DNA of 64,000 nt from Lentzea aerocolonigenes. GTDB taxonomy: Bacteria; Actinomycetota; Actinomycetes; Mycobacteriales; Pseudonocardiaceae. The stretch spans positions 124,001-188,000 of the forward strand of contig NZ_BBOJ01000006.1 of NCBI RefSeq assembly GCF_000974445.1, read 5' to 3'. The notes beneath the pieces are model-generated. The model saw only the letters and a list, made by a program, of their open reading frames with translations. It was not told the origin of the DNA and ran no database searches. The translations under genes and the position numbers were made by a program. Shown one piece after another: positions 53,049 through 61,017 of this stretch (the stretch's first letter is position 1; every line of letters begins with the position of its first letter).

Positions 53049-53258
53049 TTACTCGACTCGGTCGGGATTGGATGGGTGGCGGCGCCACCAACCCAGCAGT
53101 GCGGCCAGGATCAGTGAACCGCCCAGTGCTCCTACGGCCGCACCCATCCACGGAACCTGGTCGTGCAGCAGGACGGTGGCCACAATGAGCGCGATGTAGA
53201 TCGTGGAGGTGATGATCCAGAACCGCACCCGTGGGGATTTGGCCGCGCGGTTGGGCAT
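53049..53258 (-). CDS. small two-helix membrane protein, coupled to the Rhs gene
   Basis: A 69-residue protein with a basic N-terminus (MPNRAAKSPRVRF) and two membrane helices, WIITSTIYIALIVATVLL (about 14-31) and MGAAVGALGGSLILAALLG (about 38-56), ending in a polar WRRHPSNPDRVE. The ATG overlaps the Rhs stop as TAATG, so translation is coupled. Small membrane proteins placed directly after Rhs or polymorphic toxin genes are often immunity proteins against membrane-acting toxins. That role is inferred from position and shape only; no family is recognised. Confidence 0.7.
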   Translation of the reverse strand: MPNRAAKSPRVRFWIITSTIYIALIVATVLLHDQVPWMGAAVGALGGSLILAALLGWWRRHPSNPDRVE

Positions 53259-56200
53259 TAGAAGAGTCCCTTCAATCCTGAGACGAACTTCGCGCCACCG
53301 GTGAAGCCGCTGATCGCCATGGCGCTCAGGCCGTCGTCGCGGACTTCCTGCGGAGTGCCGCCGCCCAGCGAGGAGCCAAGCCCTGCGCCGGCGCCCGCAC
53401 CGAGTGCGGACATCACGCCGCCCGCCGCGATGCAGCCCGCTCCGGCCGTCGCGGGGCAAGACAGTGCGAGTGCTCCGACGGCTACGCCGCCGACGAGCCC
53501 GCCGATTGCCGCGCCCCACGTCGAGCCCGTGCTGGCGCCTGTGGGGTCGCTGTTGTTGATCGGGTCCCCCTGGGCGTAGTTGTACGGGTTCGGTTCCTGG
53601 CCGGTGGGGTCCGGTGACCGGAAACGGGCGAACGCGCTGTCGTACACCCGGTACCCCATGAAATAGGTACCCAGTTGCAACTGGTACGCACCCAGGTATC
53701 GGAACGGGTTCACTGCGGCCGCGGTTCCGGTCGCCGTGACCGTCCCGTACGCGGTGTAGTCGTACTCGGCGACCAGGTTGCCGGAGGTGTCGACCAGGCC
53801 GATCACGCTGCCCTGGTGGTCGGTGACCGCCCCGTACCGGGCACCGGCGCCATCCTTCAGCCCGATGAGCAGTCCCTCCGCATCGCGGGTGTAGCTGGAG
53901 CGCTTGCCGTTGTCGACGGTCTCCGTGATGCCCAGGGCGGTGTGCGTCAAGACGTGTGTGACCTGGCTGCCGCCGGCGGTCTCGGTGATCGTCCTGGGCT
54001 GGGTCTGCTGGCTGGTGTCGTAGCGGACGTCGAGCACCTGGGTCGTGCCGGCGTGGCCGGTGAGGACCTGGTTGGTGGGGCTGAAGGTGTACCGCGATTC
54101 CGGGTTGGTCGTCGACGCGTGGTTGCCCGCGCCGTCGAACGCCACGGTCGTGTCATTTGCCTTGGTGGCCTGGTCGGCGGCGTTGACGGTGTACGTGCGG
54201 CCTTCACCGGAGAGCAGGTTCGTGGCGTTGTCGTAGTCGTAAGTCGTGCCCGGCGCGGTCTTGAGCCTGCCTGCGCCGTCATAGGCGAAGGACCGGGTGC
54301 TGCTGCCCCTGGTCTTGACCTGGATCCTGTCGGTGTCGGTGCCGTCGGGCTTCGTGTAGCGGTTGGTGGTCTTCAGCAGCTCACCGCCACCGGGCCGGGT
54401 GACGGTCACCGAGGTCTGGCGTCCGGCGTTGTCGTAGCCGGTGGTCTGCACGGCGCCACCGGGGAACGTCGTCGTGGTGCGCCGATCGGCGTTGTCGTAG
54501 TTGAAGGTCGTTGTGCCGCCGTAGGAGTCCTGCAACGTCTTGAGGCGGTTCGCCTCGTCGTAGTCGTACTTCGCCACACCCGTCGGGGTGGTCAGCGTCT
54601 TGACGTTGCCCGCCTTGTCGTAGGTGTAGGAGACGACCTCGGTGCCTCGCGTGACCTTCTCGAGCAGGTTGCGCGGGTCGTACTCGAAGACCCTCGTCGC
54701 GTCGGCGGTCTGCGTCCTGGTGAGGTTGCCGTTGGCGTCGAAGGCGTTGGACTGCAACACGGTGCCGTTGTGCGTGATGGTCGTGACGCGGTCGAGCTTG
54801 TCGTAGCTGTAGACGATCTTCTTGCCGTTGCCGTCGGTCATGCTGTCGATGCGTGAGAGTGCGTCGTAGGTGAACGTCGTCGGCTTGGCCGGTGCTGGCG
54901 GGACAACCTTTGTCAGGTTGCCGCGGTCGTCGTACTCGTAGGTGGTCTTGGCCTGCTTGCCGTCCGTTTTCGACTCGACCAGGCCCATCCGTTCGGTGTA
55001 GGTCAGCACTTCGAGGTCCGCGTTCAGGCCCGTCGATCGGATGCTGGTCACGTTGCCGTTGTCGTCGTAGTGCCGGGTCACCTGGTTGCCCGACGCGTCG
55101 GTGATCTGCGTCGGCAGGTGGGGATGCGCCGAGTCGGTGTAGCCGACGACGTTCTTCGCACCGGTCGCGAGTTTCGTCCCGATCAGGTTCTGCTGCGGGT
55201 CGTAGTCGTAGGTGGTGGAGTGCTGCAGCCCGTTGGTCGTGACGTTGACGTCGCTGTTGGCCGTCCAGGTACGTGACTGCGTGTGGCCGAGGGCGTCGGT
55301 GGCCTTCGTCTGCCGCCCTGGCGACTCGAACTCGTGCACCGAGCTGTGCAGGTTCGGGTCGGTGACCTTCGTCCGGTCGACGCTGTCATCGGCGTAGGTC
55401 GTGGACGCCCCGGTGCCGTCGCGGGTCGGTTCGGAGAGCTTGGTGATCTGCGATGAATCCGTTTCGTACTCGAGTTTCCAGATGTTGCCGCGGCCGTCGG
55501 TGACGGAGGTCAACAGATCCCGTTCGGTGTCGTAGCCGAACTTGACCTTGTTTCCCGCCCGGTCGGTGAGTTCGCTGATCAGGTCGTCGTCGTAGATGTA
55601 GTTGCCGAATGTCAACCCGGTCGGGTCGGTCAGCGAGGAGTCCCTGCCCTGAGCATCGCGGTTGAACGTGGTGACGCGGCCTTGCGAGTCGGTGATCGAC
55701 GCCAGGGACCCGTCCGGCCGGTAGCGGTTGGTGTTGGCGTTGCCGTTGCGGTCGGTCTGCGACACGAACCAGCCCTTGCCGGTGAACAGCCACCGCTCGC
55801 CGGAGTCGTTGAACGTGACGACGTAGCCACCCTCCGGCGTCTTCGTCAGCGACGCGCGGAAGTGCTTGGCGGGAGCGAACGTGCCGTCCTCGTTCTCCGG
55901 GAACTCCACGCAATACCCGTTGGGGCCGTGCAGGATCCGCATCTTCGCGTTGGTGAAGCCCGGGTCCTCCAGCCCGATCTCGGTACCGCTGTGGATCCAG
56001 TTGTACGCGGTCTGGGCGTTGTAGAACCGGTCGGCGGACATGTTGAGGCCGGTGCCCTTGATGGTCAGTTCGCGATAGGACAGCACGACGTTGCGCGTGT
56101 CCAGGTTGACCAGCAGTTCCAGCCGGTCGCTGATCTGGTGCCGCTCCATCGGGTACCACGGCAGCACACCGAGGTTGTAGTTCAGACAGGTCGTCCGCAT

Positions 56201-56392
56201 CGCCGAGGCGTCACCCGGCGCCCGCCACGCCCGGTCCGGCGGTGCGCCGCCTACGGGCGTGCGGTTCACCTCGATCGTCGGCTTCGCCGGTTCTGCGGCG
56301 GCGGGAGCGGATGCCCCACTCGCCACCAGAGCCGTGATAACGGCACAGCTGAACGCGCGCAGCACGAAGCCGCGCAGCAATCTGCGCTTCAT
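53258..56392 (-). CDS. secreted Rhs/YD-repeat protein
   Basis: A 1044-residue exported protein. The signal peptide is KRRLLRGFVLRAFSCAVIT with a hydrophobic core and cleavage near PAAAEP. Residues about 230-900 consist of YD repeats such as YDYDPQQNLIG and YDKAGNVKTL. The Rhs core end is seen in RSPDPTGQEPNPYNYAQGDP (about 930-950). After it comes a variable tail of about 90 residues, glycine- and alanine-rich, with hydrophobic segments (GAAIGGLVGGVAVGALAL and VMSALGAGAGAGLGSSLGGG) and ending SGLKGLF. Rhs cages carry toxins or adhesins in their C-terminus. GGGGGA lies upstream. A DPxG autocleavage site was not established by eye. Confidence 0.88.
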   Translation of the reverse strand: MKRRLLRGFVLRAFSCAVITALVASGASAPAAAEPAKPTIEVNRTPVGGAPPDRAWRAPGDASAMRTTCLNYNLGVLPWYPMERHQISDRLELLVNLDTRNVVLSYRELTIKGTGLNMSADRFYNAQTAYNWIHSGTEIGLEDPGFTNAKMRILHGPNGYCVEFPENEDGTFAPAKHFRASLTKTPEGGYVVTFNDSGERWLFTGKGWFVSQTDRNGNANTNRYRPDGSLASITDSQGRVTTFNRDAQGRDSSLTDPTGLTFGNYIYDDDLISELTDRAGNKVKFGYDTERDLLTSVTDGRGNIWKLEYETDSSQITKLSEPTRDGTGASTTYADDSVDRTKVTDPNLHSSVHEFESPGRQTKATDALGHTQSRTWTANSDVNVTTNGLQHSTTYDYDPQQNLIGTKLATGAKNVVGYTDSAHPHLPTQITDASGNQVTRHYDDNGNVTSIRSTGLNADLEVLTYTERMGLVESKTDGKQAKTTYEYDDRGNLTKVVPPAPAKPTTFTYDALSRIDSMTDGNGKKIVYSYDKLDRVTTITHNGTVLQSNAFDANGNLTRTQTADATRVFEYDPRNLLEKVTRGTEVVSYTYDKAGNVKTLTTPTGVAKYDYDEANRLKTLQDSYGGTTTFNYDNADRRTTTTFPGGAVQTTGYDNAGRQTSVTVTRPGGGELLKTTNRYTKPDGTDTDRIQVKTRGSSTRSFAYDGAGRLKTAPGTTYDYDNATNLLSGEGRTYTVNAADQATKANDTTVAFDGAGNHASTTNPESRYTFSPTNQVLTGHAGTTQVLDVRYDTSQQTQPRTITETAGGSQVTHVLTHTALGITETVDNGKRSSYTRDAEGLLIGLKDGAGARYGAVTDHQGSVIGLVDTSGNLVAEYDYTAYGTVTATGTAAAVNPFRYLGAYQLQLGTYFMGYRVYDSAFARFRSPDPTGQEPNPYNYAQGDPINNSDPTGASTGSTWGAAIGGLVGGVAVGALALSCPATAGAGCIAAGGVMSALGAGAGAGLGSSLGGGTPQEVRDDGLSAMAISGFTGGAKFVSGLKGLF

Positions 56393-56817
56393 TCTTGTTC
56401 TTCCCCCTAAGCGACCGTGCAGGCCCCCCGGCCGACACGAATCCCAAGTTAGCGATAGATCAACTCCTGCCACACCGCCATGAGGAGTGATTGACTCGGC
56501 CAATCGCCAGTCGATACCCGTTCTCAGTCGCTTCAAACATCAAATTTCCCCGAATTATGGAGTGTCGTCTCCATTGGCAGGCGTTTCTTGCCGTCACCTT
56601 CCGGAATTGTGATTCCTGTGGCGGTGAACCTGGTGACGATGCGGGAGGTCTTTCGGCTCGCAGCCTGGTCAGGAGACTGTGGTCCAGCCCGGCCAGGGAC
56701 CGAGGTCGCCTCGCAGACACGCGAGGCGGCCTGCTGTTGCTGGCGGGGTCGTCGGTCGCGGTCTGGGCGGCGAAACACGCCAGCCGTAACTCGCGGATGT
56801 CGCGCAGCACCGGGTAA
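56393..56817. other. 425-bp stretch without a supported gene
   Basis: It holds the promoter region of the Rhs gene and, further right, sequence of uncertain origin next to a transposase remnant. Overlapping frames on both strands show no recognised product. Confidence 0.5.
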
Positions 56818-57167
56818 TCCGGCCAGCTGGAGGTCCGCGACGGCGAGTTGATCCACCACAGCGACCGCGGCTCGGCCCAATTTCGATCCAGGAAATTCGT
56901 CCAGGCACTCGTGCGCCACAGCTTGACCGGGTCGATGGGCCGGGTCGGCGCCGCGGGTGACAACGCCGCGATGGAAAGTTCTTCGCGTTGCTGCAGAACA
57001 ATGTTCTCGACCGGCACACCTGGACCACCCGCGAGGAACTGCGGATCGCGATCGTGACCTGGATCGAACGCACCTGCCACCGCCGCAGACGCCAAGCCGC
57101 CCTCGGCAGGTTGACCCCCATCGAATACGAGACAATCATGCCCACGCCAGCCAGTCAGGCTGCGTGA
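56818..57167 (+). pseudogene. IS3-family transposase (orfB) 3' remnant with frameshift
   Basis: The frame reads GELIHHSDRGSAQFRSRKF and GSMGRVGAAGDNAAMES, then shifts by one base near 56972 and continues FFALLQNNVLDRHTWTTRE, TWIERTCHRRRRQAALGRL and TPIEYETIM to a stop at 57165-57167. This is the last third of an IS3-type integrase-core transposase, including the catalytic HHSDRGS and the AMESFFALL Glu. The N-terminal part and the ends of the element are missing. Confidence 0.8.
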
Positions 57168-57239
57168 CTACAACTGTCACCTACTCGTGCAGCAGACCCC
57201 CGAGAACCGATCACTACGAGCCGCGCGCACGTGGAAATC

Positions 57240-57492
57240 AGTCATCACCTCGACCCCTGGCGCCGCCCACGCCGTTGCGGTGGCTTGCCGGCTTGTCGCG
57301 CCGAACTGCTCGATCGCCTGACGGATCTCGCTGACCGGTAGAACGACCTCGGGCTAGCCGCGGTCCGGTAGCAGGTAGGCGTGCACGAGCCGCAGCGGCA
57401 CCTTGTGCCGGGCGCATTTCTGCGCGGCCCACGCCACGGCCGACAGTGCCGAGGTGGAGTTGTCGACGCCTACGACCATCGGCGCGGACGGT
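57240..57492 (-). pseudogene. universal stress protein remnant with in-frame stop
   Basis: On the minus strand APSAPMVVGVDNSTSALSAV, AWAAQKCARHKVPLRLVHAY and LLPDRG are followed by a stop (57354-57356) and then PEVVLPVSEIRQAIEQFGA in the same frame. MVVGVDNS and the AWAA-x-x-A pattern are the UspA N-terminus. The second half, with the ATP-binding GSxG loop, is lost. It may descend from the same family as the gene at 59654-60548. Confidence 0.6.
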
Positions 57493-57563
57493 GCTTTCGT
57501 CGTTGTCCTCCAGCAAGAACCGGTGGCGGAGATCCCGCCGCGGCAACGGTAGACATCGGGAGG

Positions 57564-58031
57564 TCAAGCGGACGCTGCCCGTAGGTTTTGCGGCGTCCGT
57601 GTCCCCGGCCTGAATCTCCCGCGCACAGCGGCGGCGTCCACGTTCAGCAGCAGGAGCACCACAGCCGCAACGGACAGGGGCAGGACCGCCGTGTGCACGA
57701 GCAACATGTCGTTGAACGCGGATCCGAAGACGTAGATGGCGTAGTTGTAGATCGCGTACATCAGCACGCCGAGCCAGGTCAGTTGCGCGCCAACGGATCC
57801 ACGTCGCGACATCACCAGCGAGCCCACCAGCAACGGCACCGCCAGCACCAGCGTGACCAGGTCGTAGGCACGCAGCTCCGCGACCACCTCGAGCGGGTCC
57901 TGATAGAGGCTCTGCTCACACAGCCCCACCACCGACGAGACGGTCATCAGCACCGCGACGACCACAGACACCAGCCAGGCTCGGCCCGGTTGGCCGATCT
58001 GTCCTGCCTTCATGCCGTCTGCCGCCTTCAC
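57564..58031 (-). CDS. four-helix membrane protein of unknown function
   Basis: A 155-residue membrane protein with helices at about residues 19-37 (WLVSVVVAVLMTVSSVVGL), 57-73 (VTLVLAVPLLVGSLVMS), 85-102 (LTWLGVLMYAIYNYAIYV) and 111-129 (LVHTAVLPLSVAAVVLLLL), and a basic C-terminal tail. GTG 58031 or ATG 58013 may be the start. No catalytic motif is seen. It lies next to a stress-protein remnant and the STAS gene and may be stress-related by setting. Family not recognised. Confidence 0.7.
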   Translation of the reverse strand: MKAADGMKAGQIGQPGRAWLVSVVVAVLMTVSSVVGLCEQSLYQDPLEVVAELRAYDLVTLVLAVPLLVGSLVMSRRGSVGAQLTWLGVLMYAIYNYAIYVFGSAFNDMLLVHTAVLPLSVAAVVLLLLNVDAAAVRGRFRPGTRTPQNLRAASA

Positions 58032-58302
58032 GTATCACCCACATCGACGCTAGGCCGGCCGCGCTGGAGCGCAGGAGATTCGAAGGTCCCCAGCGCTGGG
58101 GACGACGGGCTCTGCGACACGCCCAACGCACCGACAAGTCCGGGAAGCGGCATCTCGATGAAGGCGCTCGGCGCGCCGAAGTACGCCGCACTCAGGATCC
58201 CGCTCCGCTTCAGCAGGTGCCCACGCTGAGCCGTGAACTGGTGGACCGGGTACGCGGTCAGTTCGCCCCAGTACGGCATCCAGGTGCGCTGACCTCCTGG
58301 TC

Positions 58303-58683
58303 TCAGCCGGCGATTCGCCGAACCGCGGCGACGGCGTCCCCCAGCGAGGAATGGCATCCGATCACCTGGCGGAGCCCGGTGACGGTCAGTGGCCGGAGCA
58401 CCGCGCGTTGAGCGGCCACCACGGCCACGGCCCCGCCACGGCACGTCGCCTGCTGGTGAGCATGAGCGAGGAGGTTGACGCCGCCGGAACCGAAGAACGT
58501 CACGCCGCGCAGATCGACGACCGTTCCGCCCACCTCGACCGCCACGTCATCGCTCAGCGCCGAACGCAAAGGCTCAATGGTGTCCTGGCCGACTTCGCCG
58601 GACACACCGATCACGTGCACACCGTGGCACCACGACAGCCAGACGGCTATCTGGAGTTCGTGGCCGTGGTCCTGCTCGCCCAT
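58303..58683 (-). CDS. STAS-domain protein (anti-sigma factor antagonist-like)
   Basis: A 126-residue STAS protein. The strand-helix order is clear, with VIGVSGEVGQDTIEPL and the loop VVDLRGVTFFGSGGVNLL, which corresponds to the phosphorylated loop (usual D-S-S-G). Only one serine remains (GSGG), at the second position. Such proteins release a sigma factor by binding its anti-sigma kinase. ATG 58683 has GGGAG six bases upstream. No anti-sigma or sigma gene is adjacent. It is divergent from the membrane-protein gene at 59015. Confidence 0.82.
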   Translation of the reverse strand: MGEQDHGHELQIAVWLSWCHGVHVIGVSGEVGQDTIEPLRSALSDDVAVEVGGTVVDLRGVTFFGSGGVNLLAHAHQQATCRGGAVAVVAAQRAVLRPLTVTGLRQVIGCHSSLGDAVAAVRRIAG

Positions 58684-59014
58684 GGTTGCTCCCTCACCGA
58701 CCGGGGAGAACGGCATCCGAGCACGGGAGGCCCGAACAAGCGCTCACGTTGCCCGCCAGGCAACCAGCCAACCAGAGATCGGGCCTCGGCTCAGGTGGAA
58801 CACCAGCCGATCAGGCGATCGGAGGATCACCCGTTTACCGCAAGCGGGAGATTAGTGCTCACAGCTCGTGAAGCCGAACGGGCCAGTCACCTCGGGTCCG
58901 CGGTCCCTGGTTCGCAGTGGGTGGTGTCCGCATCGTTGAGGAGCAACCGATCACCTTCCCGAACAGGGGTGCGAGAGCACCTGACGACGAGCAGCAACAC
59001 GACTGGAGGTCGTC
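58684..59014. other. 331-bp divergent intergenic region
   Basis: It lies between the divergent STAS and membrane-protein genes. A weak dyad (CCCGTTT and AAGCGGG, near 58831-58850) is the only structure noted. No gene or RNA was recognised. Confidence 0.5.
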
Positions 59015-59461
59015 GTGACCGACACGGCACGGAGGTCCCGCAGAACGGCACGTCGAAGCAGCTACCTGGTTGCGGCGTTGCTCGACGTGACCTTGCTGGT
59101 TCTGATCAACGTGTCACCGGGCTGGCAGGCGATACCGGTGCTCACCGCCGCGGCGGCCGACGTGGTCGTGGCGGTGGACGTCGCGCTTGCCGTCGCGCTC
59201 GTCGTCAACCTGCTCTGTCTGGCTCGCCCTCGACGGTCGTTGGCCGCAGTGGGCGACGTGGTCAGCACGGCCGCCGGGTTGGCTGCGGTGTTCAGAGTGC
59301 TTCAGGTGTTCCCGTTCAGCTTCGCCGGTTCGGCCACGGACTGGGCCGCAATCACTCGCCTGACCCTCATCTCGATCATCGTCGTGGTGTCCATCGCCCT
59401 GGTGGTGCAGCTCGTCGTGCTGGTGCGCGTCCTCGTACTCGGGCCCGAGCGGCGCGACTAG
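59015..59461 (+). CDS. four-helix membrane protein of unknown function
   Basis: A 148-residue membrane protein. After a basic N-terminus (TDTARRSRRTARRS) there are helices at about residues 17-35, 40-68 (a long Ala/Val-rich stretch), 80-95 and 112-140. GGAGG precedes the GTG start. No functional motif is visible. It lies between the STAS gene and the universal stress protein and could be part of the stress group. Family not recognised. Confidence 0.7.
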   Translation: MTDTARRSRRTARRSSYLVAALLDVTLLVLINVSPGWQAIPVLTAAAADVVVAVDVALAVALVVNLLCLARPRRSLAAVGDVVSTAAGLAAVFRVLQVFPFSFAGSATDWAAITRLTLISIIVVVSIALVVQLVVLVRVLVLGPERRD

Positions 59462-59653
59462 CAGGCGTACCACCTCGCGGCCCGGGTACCCGATCACAGT
59501 GTCTGAGGGGCCGATTGCGGCGTGACCTCAGCCCGGCCCCGTGGGGACCCCATGCCCTGTTTCGCGATCGATCCGGAAGACGGCGTGGGAGCAACGAAAC
59601 CCGAGTGAGGCATGGACCCGCGAACTGCTGAACGCACCCGACCGGAGGAATTG

Positions 59654-60548
59654 ATGACGGACTCGACCAGGCCGGTGGTCGTCGGCGTCGACGGATCGGC
59701 ATCGGCGTCACACGCGGTGCGATGGGCCGCCGGGGAAGCGGAGGCGCAAGACGGGGCTCGTGATCCTGCACTCCTGCCTGCTGGTCCCGGTCCACGCGCC
59801 ACACCTGGCTGGATCGTCCGAGGCCTGTGCGGAAGCGGTGTTCGACCACGGCCGGGTGGTGCTCGTCGAGGCCACCACCGTGGCCGCGGAGACAGCGCCT
59901 CAGATCGAGGTGACCACGGAACTGACCACCGGCGGTGCGGCCGAGCAACTCGTGGGGCGATCCGCGTCGGCCCAGCTGGTGGTGCTGGGTTCGCGCGGTC
60001 TGGGCGGGTTCACCGGTCTGCTCGTGGGCTCTGTCGCGGTTGGTGTGACGACCCATGCGCATTGCCCGACCGTCGTCATTCGGGAGCCGTCTTCCGAAGC
60101 GGTTGCTGAGCGCGACGCACCTGTCGTGGTCGGTCTGGACGGATCGCCCGCCGGCGATGCCGCCCTGGCGTTCGCCTTCGAGGCCGCCGCGCTGCGCGGA
60201 GTCGCCTTGCACGCCGTGCACACGTGGTGGGACGTCACCGCCGAAACGGCGTGGCAGCGCGGACTGACCGCGACCAATCTCGCGTCGATCGAGGCCGCGG
60301 AACAGCGGTTGCTGACCGAACACCTGGCCACCTGTGCGGCGGCGTATCCCCATGTGCCCGTGCACCGAGTGCTCACCCGCGACCGGCCGGCGCACACCCT
60401 GGTCCAGCAGTCCGCGAACGCACAGCTGATCGTGGTCGGCACACGAGGACGCGGCGGTTTCCGCGGCCTGCTGCTCGGATCCACCAGCCAGGCGCTGATC
60501 CACCACGCTTGTTGCCCCGTCGCGGTGGTTCCGCTGACACAGCACTGA
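59654..60548 (+). pseudogene. tandem universal stress protein with a frameshift
   Basis: Two UspA domains in one gene of about 298 codons. Domain 1 begins RPVVVGVDGSASASHAVRWA, then the frame shifts by one base between about 59745 and 59757 (the frame passes from GEAEA to KTGLVILHSCLL) and continues to the ATP loop GSRGLGGFTGLLVGSVA. Domain 2 begins APVVVGLDGSPAGDAAL and has GTRGRGGFRGLLLGSTS. All else is intact, so the shift is either very recent, a programmed event, or a sequencing error. GGAGG precedes the ATG. Tandem Usp proteins are typical of dormancy regulons. Confidence 0.8.
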
Positions 60549-60611
60549 TTTCCGGTTCAGCCGACCGTCCGAAGTGGAGCTTTAGGGACGCCCGAACCGC
60601 ACGCGCTGAAC

Positions 60612-60617
60612 TACGCT
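60612..60617 (+). promoter_or_regulatory. -10 element of a probable leaderless promoter
   Basis: TACGCT fits TANNNT and ends six bases before the ATG at 60624. No Shine-Dalgarno sequence lies between. Confidence 0.4.
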
Positions 60618-60623
60618 CGGCAG

Positions 60624-60995
60624 ATGCGCAACGACGCCGAACGAAGCCCTGAGGATCTCTTCGACGGATTCCCCGAGGGGCTTGCCCTCTGTCGCGCGAT
60701 CCAGAGGGCCGTCTGCGCGATCGGCGAAGCGACCACGAAGACGACGAAGAGCCAGGTCGCCTTCCGCCGTCGCCGAGGCTTCGCCTACGTGTGGCGTCCG
60801 GGCCAGTACGTCAACAGTGCCGTGCCGGCGGTGCTCAGCATCGCCTTGCCCCGCGAAGTGAGGTCCGACCGCTTCAAGGAGGTCGTCCATCCTTCGGCGG
60901 GCGTGTGGATGCACCACATCGAGCTGCACGACGCCAGCGAGCTGGACGATCAGGTTCTCGGATGGCTGGCGGAGGCTTTCGCGAGCGCCGGTTGA
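60624..60995 (+). CDS. DUF5655 protein
   Basis: A 123-residue protein of the DUF5655 type. The pattern L-F-D-G-F-P-E-G-L-A, then KTTKSQVAFRRRRGFAYVW and the C-terminal ELDDQVLGWLAEAFASAG fits the family, which is small, soluble and often located near DNA-modifying or stress genes. Activity unknown. The start has no ribosome-binding site but a -10-like TACGCT six bases upstream, consistent with a leaderless message. It is convergent with the histidine-kinase gene. Confidence 0.75.
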   Translation: MRNDAERSPEDLFDGFPEGLALCRAIQRAVCAIGEATTKTTKSQVAFRRRRGFAYVWRPGQYVNSAVPAVLSIALPREVRSDRFKEVVHPSAGVWMHHIELHDASELDDQVLGWLAEAFASAG

Positions 60996-61017
60996 CCGCA
61001 GCTGCTCGATCGCCGGT

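Noticed and set aside
58028-58444. Minus-strand frame between the membrane-protein and STAS genes
   Set aside because: It overlaps the STAS gene in another frame and lacks start signals; no product recognised.
60575-60595. Possible DevR box before the DUF5655 gene (TTTAGGGAC)
   Set aside because: Only half of the GGGACT-AGTCCC palindrome is recognisable, so it is not claimed.
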